NCBI GenBank assembly: GCA_964458545.1
Contig: CAYWJF010000054.1
Span: 1-10,283, forward strand
DNA length: 10,283 nt
From: JAYFNU01 sp964458545
GTDB lineage: Bacteria; Bacillota; Clostridia; Oscillospirales; Ruminococcaceae
Reading direction: 5' to 3'
Positions 1 to 4,988 of this stretch are shown here, one piece after another. Each line of letters starts with the position of its first letter. Positions within the stretch are counted from its first letter, which is position 1. Made by a program: the position numbers and the translations under genes. Under the pieces are notes generated by a model. It was given only the letters and a program-made list of their open reading frames with translations, was not told the origin of the DNA and did not search any database.

Positions 1-2
1 AT

Positions 3-935
3 CGTCCGGGCTTGCGGCTGTGTCATGTTACACCAAAAGACATCCAGGACTATTACACATTTGAAATGAAGGAAAACGGCGTATCAGCAAACACAGTCAT
101 TCATCGTCACGCCAACATCCGTAAGGCGATGCAATATGCGTTCAAGACCGGTTTGATTGACACAAACCCAGCAGACCGTATTGAGAGACCGAAGAAAGAA
201 AAATTCGTTGGGAGCTTTTACAACGAAAAGGAACTTGAAAACCTATTTGAAATCGTGAAGGGCGATCCCATTGAGCTTGGCGTGATACTTGCCGCTTTCT
301 ATGGACTGCGCCGAAGCGAGGCTGTGGGGTTGAAGTGGGATGCCATAGACTTCGAGAAAAAGACCATCACAATCAAACATACTGTCACGCAGGTCTGTCT
401 TGAAGGAAAAAGCACCGTTATTGAGAAAGACCGCACGAAAACAAAGTCCAGCTATCGAACCCTGCCTTTGGTTGAACCCTTTGAGCAGCTTCTGTTGCGG
501 TTGAAAGCGGAACAAACACTCAATTGGAAACTGTGTGGGAAAGCGTACTGCAAAAAGGATTCGGCTTATATCTATGTCAATGGCCTTGGAGAGCTTGTAA
601 AGCCGGGCTATATCACACAGCACTTCCCGCTGGTTTTAGAGAAAAACGGTCTGCGGAAGATTCGTTTCCATGATCTCCGCCATAGCTGTGCAAGCCTTTT
701 GTATGCGAATGGAGTCAGCTTGAAGGAAATTCAGGAGTGGTTGGGTCATAGCGATATTTCCACAACCTCAAACATCTACACGCATTTGGATTTCAGTTCA
801 AAGGTGGCTACCGCTTCGGCAATCATCGGCGTTTATCCGGTCGAAAAAGAAAAATGTCCCTCCGAAAACACCCCAAAAACAGGAGGGACATCGAGAAAAG
901 CACCATGTTCTTTGACAAATGAGAGGTCGGCATGA
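3..935 (+). CDS. Tyrosine recombinase / phage-type integrase, 5' end outside window
   Basis: Site-specific tyrosine recombinase that would integrate and excise the mobile element it belongs to. The frame is open to the window edge, so the N-terminal arm-binding domain and true start lie upstream; the TTG at position 12 is not a convincing start. Counting from that codon, residues 1-55 look like the SAM-like core-binding domain (NTVIHRHANIRKAMQYA) and residues 70-265 the catalytic domain. The catalytic set is visible: R100 in GLRRSE, a hairpin lysine (K143 or K145) in TKTKSSYRTLPL, H220 and R223 in HDLRH, H246 in LGHSD and the nucleophile Y256 in SNIYTHLD. About 50 residues follow the tyrosine; this low-complexity tail overlaps a 10-bp inverted repeat that may be an integrase binding site. 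The gene converges on a tRNA-Leu, the usual place for such an integrase. Family assignment is firm; the element type (ICE, prophage or island) cannot be told. Confidence 0.93.
   Translation, partial: RPGLRLCHVTPKDIQDYYTFEMKENGVSANTVIHRHANIRKAMQYAFKTGLIDTNPADRIERPKKEKFVGSFYNEKELENLFEIVKGDPIELGVILAAFYGLRRSEAVGLKWDAIDFEKKTITIKHTVTQVCLEGKSTVIEKDRTKTKSSYRTLPLVEPFEQLLLRLKAEQTLNWKLCGKAYCKKDSAYIYVNGLGELVKPGYITQHFPLVLEKNGLRKIRFHDLRHSCASLLYANGVSLKEIQEWLGHSDISTTSNIYTHLDFSSKVATASAIIGVYPVEKEKCPSENTPKTGGTSRKAPCSLTNERSA
854..891. repeat. Inverted repeat of ATGTCCCTCC motif in the integrase 3' end
   Basis: Perfect 10-bp inverted repeat, ATGTCCCTCC at 854-863 and GGAGGGACAT at 882-891, separated by 18 bp. 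It lies inside the last codons of the integrase gene. The same motif recurs three times on the far side of the neighbouring tRNA gene (about 1108-1149). Repeats on both sides of an att core are typical of integrase arm-type or excisionase sites; that role is inferred here. Confidence 0.6.
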
Positions 936-940
936 GGGCA

Positions 941-984
941 AGGGAAAAGCCCGCAAACGCTGATATATCAAGCATTTGCGAGCT
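941..984 (-). terminator. Rho-independent terminator downstream of tRNA-Leu
   Basis: Read on the minus strand, 984-971 pairs with 961-948 in a 14-bp stem with two G-U pairs and a 9-nt loop, followed by UUUUCCC. It starts about ten bases after the tRNA CCA end, as expected for the tRNA transcript. On the plus strand the stem is not followed by a T tract, so it is a weaker stop for the converging integrase transcript. Confidence 0.7.
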
Positions 985-994
985 TGTTAGATTC

Positions 995-1081
995 TGGTGC
1001 CGGAAGCGGGGGTCGAACCCGCACGGTATCGCTACCACTGGATTTTGAGTCCAGCACGTCTGCCAATTCCATCATTCCGGC
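995..1081 (-). tRNA. tRNA-Leu, anticodon CAA, with encoded CCA
   Basis: Complete class II tRNA on the minus strand. The acceptor stem GCCGGAA/TTCCGGC has seven perfect pairs. U8 is present, and the D-loop contains TTGGCAGA with the G18-G19 pair. The anticodon stem CTGGA/TCCAG closes the loop CTCAAAA, giving anticodon CAA for UUG codons. A long variable arm (GGTA GCGA TACC) is diagnostic of leucine-type tRNAs. The T arm is GCGGG-TTCGACC-CCCGC, then discriminator A and CCA (995-997). The 5' half is repeated almost exactly 190 bp upstream (1231-1271), where the gene is broken. No promoter directly abuts this copy. It may be transcribed from the promoter at 1287-1315 by read-through or from a weak candidate at 1148-1178. 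Its 3' end points towards the integrase, so it is probably the att-associated tRNA. Confidence 0.95.
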
Positions 1082-1082
1082 A
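1041..1082. repeat. 42-bp direct repeat, copy 1 (5' half of intact tRNA-Leu)
   Basis: Matches 1231-1272 at 40 of 42 positions; the differences are at 1053/1243 and 1076/1266. The repeat spans the tRNA 5' half, from the anticodon-stem 3' side to one base beyond the 5' end. Such repeats commonly mark attachment-site cores, and an edge at the anticodon stem-loop is a known crossover position for tyrosine integrases. Which of the two copies is the host's is inferred, not shown. Confidence 0.85.
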
Positions 1083-1105
1083 TTTCTATTTTCAAGTCCG
1101 AATCC

Positions 1106-1149
1106 CGATGTCCTCTCCGAGAAATCGGAGGGACATCGTGGAGGGACAT
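1106..1149. repeat. Strong hairpin plus extra GGAGGGACAT copy between the tRNA copies
   Basis: Positions 1106-1120 and 1125-1138 form a 14-bp hairpin with one bulged base (1114) and a GAAA tetraloop. Its arms carry the GGAGGGACAT motif (1127-1136) and an inverted variant with one extra base (about 1108-1118). A further direct copy sits at 1140-1149. There is no T tract, so it is not an ordinary terminator. Together with 854-891 this makes five motif copies bracketing the intact tRNA, best explained as binding sites for integrase or an excision factor. The possibility that it is an RNA structure in the tRNA precursor cannot be excluded. Confidence 0.6.
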
Positions 1150-1178
1150 TAAAAATCTCTTACATATTCGATTGTCAA
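1148..1178 (-). promoter_or_regulatory. Weak candidate promoter for intact tRNA-Leu
   Basis: On the minus strand a perfect TTGACA (1178-1173) is followed 19 bases later by TTTAAT (1153-1148). The spacer is two bases longer than ideal. If used, it would start transcription between the broken and intact tRNA copies and let the intact tRNA be expressed independently of the host promoter at 1287-1315. Confidence 0.3.
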
Positions 1179-1230
1179 AAGCCCCGTAAAATCAAGGCTT
1201 CTCGTCATGCCGACATGAAATGGCGAAGCA

Positions 1231-1271
1231 GATTTTGAGTCCGGCACGTCTGCCAATTCCATCATACCGGC
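1231..1271 (-). pseudogene. Broken tRNA-Leu(CAA): 5' half only, direct-repeat copy 2
   Basis: On the minus strand this begins GCCGGTA, then carries the D arm and the anticodon arm up to CTCAAAATC, and stops matching a tRNA two bases into the 3' side of the anticodon stem. The expected 3' half, ending TACCGGC, is absent from the window. The acceptor differs from the intact copy at one base (T6 for A6 in the minus-strand reading), so it is not simply a recent duplicate of it. A good promoter lies directly upstream (1287-1315). This suggests it is the original host tRNA gene, split at the anticodon by integration, with the 3' half expected at the element's other end. That history is inference. 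Confidence 0.75.
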
Positions 1272-1286
1272 AAAAAATGCTCATTT

Positions 1287-1315
1287 ATTATATCAGAAAA
1301 AACGGGGTTTGTATA
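1287..1315 (-). promoter_or_regulatory. Sigma-A promoter reading into the broken tRNA-Leu
   Basis: Minus strand: TATACA (-35, 1315-1310; four of six consensus bases), 17-bp spacer, then a perfect TATAAT (-10, 1292-1287). Transcription would start near 1280, about nine bases before the 5' end of the broken tRNA copy. This is the spacing of a real tRNA promoter. No terminator obvious enough to block it lies before the intact tRNA-Leu, so it may drive that gene too. Confidence 0.65.
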
Positions 1316-1347
1316 GTAGCTTTCTTGCTTATACAAGCCGTTTTATT
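1299..1347. terminator. Bidirectional hairpin, likely terminator
   Basis: AAAACGG (1299-1305) pairs with CCGTTTT (1338-1344) and TTTGTATA (1308-1315) with TATACAAG (1330-1337), leaving a GG bulge and a 14-nt loop. A runs precede it and T runs follow it, so it could work on either strand. The minus-strand -35 element of the tRNA promoter lies inside the stem, so on that strand it would stop transcription arriving from the MATE side before the tRNA unit begins. Confidence 0.55.
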
Positions 1348-1425
1348 AGGCGAGGAAATGGCAACTTACCGTCTCTTTGTATATTAATACGGTTATTGCA
1401 ATTAGTTACACATTAGACTAATGGG

Positions 1426-1453
1426 TTGCATTTAAATTAAATGCTGTTATTAT
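1426..1453 (+). promoter_or_regulatory. Putative MATE promoter with overlapping operator-like palindrome
   Basis: TTGCAT (1426-1431), 16-bp spacer and TATTAT (1448-1453; five of six -10 bases) precede the MATE gene, giving a leader of about 25 nt. The -35 match is weak. The spacer is nearly filled by a perfect dyad with 8-bp arms and a single central base (1428-1444, GCATTTAA-A-TTAAATGC). A repressor such as a MarR- or TetR-type protein could bind there and block polymerase; no regulator gene is visible in the window. Confidence 0.4.
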
Positions 1454-1483
1454 TTTCGTTACTACTTGTTTTTTGGAGAGATT

Positions 1484-2845
1484 ATGGCAAAGGGATTAAT
1501 TAAAGGTAAAGATTTTTACAAAACGCTGCTCGCTATCGCTATACCGATAGCGCTGCAGAACGTTATAAGCTTTGGCGTACAGATGCTCGATACAGTTATG
1601 GTCGGCTCGCTCGGCGACACGCCGCTTTCGGCGGTTTCACTCGCAAACCAGCCGTTCTTTCTGTTTATGGTTTTCGGCTTCGGAATAGCGTCGGGCGGCG
1701 CGGTGCTTATCGCGCAGTATTGGGGCAAGGGCAACGTAGACGCGGTGCGCCGTATTATGGGCATATCTATACGCTGTATAATCGTGGTTTCGGTTATCTT
1801 CGTTGTAGTAGGTTATCTGTTTCCTTCTTCAATCCTCAGCCTATTTTCGGATGACACGGAGGTAATAAAGACAGGCGCAAAATATCTTAGACTTGTTATC
1901 TTCTCATACTTTTTCAGCGGCATAGCGAGCTGTTACCTTAACACCCTTCGCGGCACCGAGAACGTTAAGCTTTCCACCTTCGTATATCTTATCTCGTTCT
2001 TCGTGAACGGCTTCTTCAACTACTGCTTCATCTTCGGAAAGCTCGGCTTTCCCGAAATGGGCGCGGTGGGCGCCGCAATTGGAACGCTGATTGCGAGGTT
2101 TACGGAGTTCGCCATCGTCATTGTTTACAGCAACTTTATTGAGAATAAGGTTCAGTTCAGATTTAAGGATATCTTCAAGGGCGAGCGAGAGCTATTCCCT
2201 GACTTTATCCGCCACAGCCTTCCCGTTATCGGAAGCGAGCTTATCTGGAGCCTTGGCTCGCTCGTTCAGACGGCGATTATCGGAAAGCTCAGCACAACCT
2301 TTGTCGCCGCGAACAGCATAGCGGGCGTACTTCAGCAGCTTGCCATGGTAACGATGTTCGGCGTGGGCAACGCCGCCGCCGTAATAATGGGTAAAACGGT
2401 AGGCACGGGTGACTACGAAAGAGCAAGACGAATGGGAAAAACCTTCCTTGTTATCTCGCTCGGCGTTGGGTGCTTGGCGAGCGGGATAATTTTGCTACTT
2501 AGAAGCCCGATACTTATGCTATACGACGTTACTCCCGAGACAAAGGCGCTCGCCTATCAGATTATGGGAGTTATGGCTGTGATTATGTTTGGCAGCGCGA
2601 TAGAGATTACGAGTATTATGGGCATTCTTCGCGGAGCGGGTGATACCGGCTTTGCCTTCGCGGTGGACGCGGGCTGCACATGGGGCATTGGCGTAACCAT
2701 GGGATACCTTGCGGGGTTCGTCTGGGGCTTGCCGCTTATCTGGGTGTTCGTCTGCCTTCGCTGCGATATGATAGTGCGAATTTCCCTTTGCTTGGTAAGA
2801 ATTATTCGTGGAAATTACATAAAAAACGTTACCAGAGAGATATAA
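1484..2845 (+). CDS. MATE family multidrug/organic cation efflux transporter
   Basis: Integral membrane antiporter of the MATE superfamily, expected to export cationic drugs or metabolites using a Na+ or H+ gradient. The 453-residue length matches the family. The N-terminal sequence QNVISFGVQMLDTVMVGSLG followed by the ASGGAVLIAQYWGKG region is typical of the first MatE repeat. A second repeat begins near residue 230 (HSLPVIGSELIWSLGS) with its matching segment (FGVGNAAAVIMGKTVGTGD) and RGAGDTGFA towards the end. Many hydrophobic segments fit about 12 transmembrane helices. The ATG at 1484 is preferred because GGAG lies five bases upstream; an upstream in-frame start at 1466 lacks such support. 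It appears to be a single-gene unit, and no clear terminator follows its stop. The substrate cannot be predicted. Confidence 0.93.
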   Translation: MAKGLIKGKDFYKTLLAIAIPIALQNVISFGVQMLDTVMVGSLGDTPLSAVSLANQPFFLFMVFGFGIASGGAVLIAQYWGKGNVDAVRRIMGISIRCIIVVSVIFVVVGYLFPSSILSLFSDDTEVIKTGAKYLRLVIFSYFFSGIASCYLNTLRGTENVKLSTFVYLISFFVNGFFNYCFIFGKLGFPEMGAVGAAIGTLIARFTEFAIVIVYSNFIENKVQFRFKDIFKGERELFPDFIRHSLPVIGSELIWSLGSLVQTAIIGKLSTTFVAANSIAGVLQQLAMVTMFGVGNAAAVIMGKTVGTGDYERARRMGKTFLVISLGVGCLASGIILLLRSPILMLYDVTPETKALAYQIMGVMAVIMFGSAIEITSIMGILRGAGDTGFAFAVDAGCTWGIGVTMGYLAGFVWGLPLIWVFVCLRCDMIVRISLCLVRIIRGNYIKNVTREI

Positions 2846-2856
2846 AAATAAATATA

Positions 2857-2885
2857 TTGACATTTTTTTGTATAACAAGTATAAT
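2857..2885 (+). promoter_or_regulatory. Perfect-consensus sigma-A promoter of the sigma factor gene
   Basis: TTGACA (2857-2862) and TATAAT (2880-2885) are both exact consensus and separated by exactly 17 bp. Transcription should start near 2892. It lies 11 bp after the MATE stop codon and drives the next gene. Such a complete match is unusual and predicts strong constitutive transcription unless a repressor acts. Confidence 0.85.
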
Positions 2886-2981
2886 ATCTTAGTACGGAAT
2901 TCGAAAATATTATGATAGGATGCCGAAATTCTGGAAGAACAATCAAGAAAAAACACTACAGATAGTTCTCTTGCGCGGTTA

Positions 2982-3476
2982 ATGGCCGCCTATATGCCCT
3001 ACATACAGAAAAGGGCTAACTCAGTTAAGATAGCGGGTCTTGAAAAGGACGACCTCGTTCAGGAGGGTCTAATAGGTCTTTTCAAGGCAATTAACAGTTA
3101 CGATAAGTTACTTGGCACAGCATTTTCAACCTACGCGATTACCTGCATTAACAACTGTATCAACACTGCGGTAAAGCAAGCAGCGCGAAAAAAGCATCTG
3201 CCGTTAAACAGCTACCTGTCACTCAGTAATGAGGACGGAATTGAGCTTCGGGATACCTACTCCCTTGAGGATGTTGCGATATCCAAGGAGGAGTACGACT
3301 CCCTTCAAAAAAAGATTAACGACGACCTTTCTGAATTTGAAAGGGATGTTCTCGCTTTGTATCTTCGGGGATACGATTATATTGCTTTGGCCAAGCGTCT
3401 TGATACCACGACAAAATCGGTAGACAATGCGTTACAAAGAGCGAGAAAAAAACTGAAACCCAAACGGCGAGATTAA
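2982..3476 (+). CDS. SigH-like sigma-70 family RNA polymerase sigma factor
   Basis: Alternative sigma factor or close relative, expected to bind core RNA polymerase and redirect it to particular promoters. Counting from the ATG at 2982, region 2 spans residues 5-70, with DDLVQEGLIGLFKAI at 23-37 and FSTYA at 48-52. The ARKKHLPLNSYLSL stretch resembles SigH/Spo0H proteins. Region 4 (116-160) has a helix-turn-helix ending TTKSVDNALQRARKKL. Region 3 is essentially absent. The start is uncertain. The ATG at 2982 has no Shine-Dalgarno sequence, and plausible sigma sequence (SSLARL) continues in frame upstream to a stop at 2916. The only upstream candidates are ATT at 2928, seven bases after AGGA, and CTG at 2931. 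The native protein may therefore be about 18 residues longer. No anti-sigma gene is adjacent, and the target promoters are unknown. Confidence 0.85.
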   Translation: MAAYMPYIQKRANSVKIAGLEKDDLVQEGLIGLFKAINSYDKLLGTAFSTYAITCINNCINTAVKQAARKKHLPLNSYLSLSNEDGIELRDTYSLEDVAISKEEYDSLQKKINDDLSEFERDVLALYLRGYDYIALAKRLDTTTKSVDNALQRARKKLKPKRRD

Positions 3477-3492
3477 GCCCGCCGTTATATAT

Positions 3493-3558
3493 GCCCTTTG
3501 TAGCTTAAGCGCAGAGCGTTGTCTAACAAAGATGTCGGGTCGAGACCGTCCGAGGGCA
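3493..3558 (+). pseudogene. Degenerate tRNA or tRNA-like sequence (resembles tRNA-Arg)
   Basis: This intergenic stretch reads like a decayed tRNA. An acceptor GCCCTT(T)G pairs with CGAGGGC (3551-3557), followed by A. TA precedes a D arm (GCTT...GAGC, 3503-3517) whose shortened loop lacks the usual GG. The T arm is GTCGG-GTCGAGA-CCGTC (3534-3550), with one mismatch and G for T at the loop start. The anticodon region (3519-3533) is about seven bases too short and forms no normal stem with a 7-nt loop. Total length is 66 instead of about 73. Overall wording recalls bacterial tRNA-Arg genes starting GCCCTTGTAGCTC. It is either a tRNA remnant or a tRNA-mimicking leader for the next gene. It is not a functional tRNA as written. 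Confidence 0.45.
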
Positions 3559-3596
3559 AATCAATATTTTTTCACCCATTTTAAGAGGAGACAAAC

Positions 3597-3875
3597 ATGT
3601 ACGAAGACAAAACCCTAGTATGCAAAGAATGTGGAGCCGAGTTCATCTTCACCGCTGGTGAGCAGGAATTTTACGCTTCCCGCGGATTCGAGAATGAGCC
3701 CCAGAGATGCAAGAATTGCCGTGATGCTCGCAAGAACGCCAGCCGTTCCAGCAGAGAAATGTTCACAGCTACCTGCGCTTCCTGTGGTGCCGAGGCTAAG
3801 GTACCCTTCAAGCCCCGCGAGGATCGTCCTGTTTATTGCAGCGACTGCTTCGCCAAGATGAAGGAAGCCGAGTAA
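3597..3875 (+). CDS. Small double zinc-ribbon protein (zf-trcl type)
   Basis: A 92-residue cytoplasmic protein with eight cysteines in four CxxC pairs: C9/C12 and C38/C41 form one zinc ribbon, C60/C63 and C81/C84 a second. The N-terminal half (DKTLVCKECGAEFIFTAGEQEFYASRGF) matches the probable zinc-ribbon domain family widespread in Bacillota; its function is not established. The second half (VPFKPREDRPVYCSDCF) is the companion CxxC module seen in the same proteins. The start is set by GGAG six bases upstream of the ATG. Codon choice (CGT and CGC arginine, AAG lysine, GCT and GCC alanine) differs from the GCG-rich neighbours and suggests high expression. No obvious promoter was found between the sigma gene and this one, so it may share the sigma transcript. 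A perfect terminator follows. Confidence 0.85.
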   Translation: MYEDKTLVCKECGAEFIFTAGEQEFYASRGFENEPQRCKNCRDARKNASRSSREMFTATCASCGAEAKVPFKPREDRPVYCSDCFAKMKEAE

Positions 3876-3896
3876 GCTTTTATTTAAATTGAATGG

Positions 3897-3925
3897 AAAA
3901 AGCGCCCGATTTTCGGGCGCTTTTT
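3897..3925. terminator. Strong bidirectional intrinsic terminator
   Basis: A perfect 13-bp stem (3897-3909 with 3913-3925) with a 3-nt loop, A-rich on the left and T-rich on the right. It ends the zinc-ribbon transcript. Confidence 0.93.
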
Positions 3926-3985
3926 ATGTTTGCTCTATTTTTAAGCAAACGCGTGGCTCTTCAAAGGCTTTTGGCTCAAAGCTAC

Positions 3986-4014
3986 TTTTAAAACGCCCTT
4001 TTGTGTGGTATAAT
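3986..4014 (+). promoter_or_regulatory. Extended -10 promoter of the DUF1858 gene
   Basis: A perfect TATAAT (4009-4014) is preceded by TGG, forming an extended -10. The -35 (TTTTAA, 3986-3991) at 17 bp is poor, which an extended -10 can offset. Transcription would start near 4021, giving a leader of about 25 nt. Confidence 0.65.
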
Positions 4015-4045
4015 AACACCAAACAGAAGTTTAAGGAGAACAAAA

Positions 4046-4240
4046 ATGAGCGTAGACAAAAAATCAATTATCGGCGACGTATTAGATAAATACCCCGAAA
4101 CCGCTGAATACTTCATTGAAATAGGTATGCACTGCCTTGGCTGCCCGTCAGCTCGCGGCGAAAGCATAGAGCAAGCGTGTATGGTTCACGGTACCGACGC
4201 GGACGCGCTGGTAAAGAAGATTAACGAGAAGATTAATTAG
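4046..4240 (+). CDS. DUF1858 / hybrid-cluster-associated redox disulfide domain protein
   Basis: A stand-alone 64-residue domain protein. The motif GMHCLGCPSARGESIEQAC is diagnostic of the DUF1858 family, whose members often occur near or fused to hybrid-cluster (prismane) proteins in anaerobes. C30 and C33 form the CxxC that could be a redox disulfide or metal site, and C45 is a third cysteine. No hybrid-cluster protein is encoded nearby, so its partner is unknown. The ATG at 4046 is chosen because AAGGAG (4033-4038) lies seven bases upstream. An in-frame upstream start at 4001 would lie within the promoter. It is a monocistronic unit between its own promoter and terminator. Confidence 0.88.
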   Translation: MSVDKKSIIGDVLDKYPETAEYFIEIGMHCLGCPSARGESIEQACMVHGTDADALVKKINEKIN

Positions 4241-4258
4241 AACCGAACCGAAAACCGC

Positions 4259-4288
4259 GACGGGCAAAGTACCTTTGCCCGTCTTTTT
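4259..4288 (+). terminator. Intrinsic terminator after the DUF1858 gene
   Basis: An 11-bp perfect stem, GACGGGCAAAG (4259-4269) with CTTTGCCCGTC (4273-4283), 3-nt loop, then TTTTT. Only 25 bases separate the end of the T tract from the next gene, with no convincing promoter in them. The trmK unit may therefore depend on read-through or on a weak promoter overlapping this hairpin. Confidence 0.92.
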
Positions 4289-4313
4289 GTTCCATAGGTA
4301 TTAAGGAGAGTTT

Positions 4314-4988
4314 ATGGAGGAGCTACGGCTTTCTAAAAGACTGTTTGCCGCGGCGGACGCCGTGCGTGAGGGCAGCCGCGTCGCTGACGTGGGCTGCGAC
4401 CACGGCAAGCTTGGCGCGCACCTAATACTTACAAGCAAGTCTCCACGGGTGACAGCCACAGATATAAGCGAGGCGTCGCTAAAAAAGGCGGAGGAGCTTT
4501 TTACAAGGCTTCAGATAAACTCGCGAGCAAGAACGCTTCTTTCCGACGGACTTTCTGGCGTGTCGGGCGAGGACGCTGACGACGTCATTATAGCTGGACT
4601 CGGCAACGATACTATAGTTAAAATTATCTGTGACTGCCGCTGGCTCAGAAATCCCGAAAAGCGGCTTGTGCTTGTGCCCGCCTCGCACCACGAGCGACTA
4701 AGAAAAAGTCTTTACGCGCTGGGCTTTAGAATTGAGCGAGAAACGGCGGTGTTTGAGGACGGGCAATACTACACGGTGATAACCGCCTCATATTCCGGCG
4801 TAATTGAGGATAAAAACGATGCCTTCTGCGCCGTAGGGAAGCTTACAGATAAGGGCGACGGCGAAAGGTACATTAACTGGGTCTACAGAAAGAACAAGCT
4901 ACTTTTAAGCCTTCCGTGTTCTAATGAAAAGAAGGCGGCGGCGCATAGCGTAGTAAGATATATTGAGGAGCTAAGAAATGATAACTGA
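4314..4988 (+). CDS. trmK: tRNA (adenine22-N1)-methyltransferase, TrmK family
   Basis: SAM-dependent methyltransferase predicted to form m1A at position 22 of tRNAs. The N-terminal LSKRLFAAADAV, motif I VADVGCDHGKLGAHL (residues 23-37), ATDIS (48-52, acidic SAM ligand) and SDGL (77-80) fit the class I Rossmann fold of TrmK. Length 224 fits the family. Two usually conserved spots differ from my memory of the family: IAGLGND (93-99) where IAGMGG is usual, and VPASHHERLR (121-130) where a QPM-type segment is common. The C-terminal part is a helical extension. The ATG is supported by AAGGAG five bases upstream. The gene overlaps the Nif3-like gene by 11 bp, the same pair order known from Bacillus (yqfN-yqfO), which strengthens the call. 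Confidence 0.85.
   Translation: MEELRLSKRLFAAADAVREGSRVADVGCDHGKLGAHLILTSKSPRVTATDISEASLKKAEELFTRLQINSRARTLLSDGLSGVSGEDADDVIIAGLGNDTIVKIICDCRWLRNPEKRLVLVPASHHERLRKSLYALGFRIERETAVFEDGQYYTVITASYSGVIEDKNDAFCAVGKLTDKGDGERYINWVYRKNKLLLSLPCSNEKKAAAHSVVRYIEELRNDN

Noticed and set aside
854..1149. Possible CRISPR-like array of GGAGGGACAT repeats
   Set aside because: The repeats are only 10 bp, in mixed orientation and irregularly spaced, and are split by a tRNA gene; integrase-type sites explain them better.
984..1238. 84-codon open frame on the plus strand
   Set aside because: It is mostly the antisense of the tRNA-Leu (SGGRTRTVSLPLDFESSTS is the usual artefact of such genes), with no ribosome site and no similarity to a protein family.
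2519..2956. 145-codon minus-strand open frame over the MATE 3' end and the sigma promoter
   Set aside because: Its composition is that of a shadow frame, and it covers a perfect plus-strand promoter; no homology is recognised.
2943..2957. A AAA AAC slippery heptamer upstream of the sigma ATG as a programmed -1 frameshift
   Set aside because: A -1 shift from the sigma frame leads straight to a stop (TAG) within a few codons and no downstream stimulator is evident, so it explains nothing.
3493..3558. Functional tRNA on the plus strand
   Set aside because: The anticodon arm is too short to form a 5-bp stem with a 7-nt loop, and D-loop and T-loop invariant bases are missing, so it was called degenerate instead.
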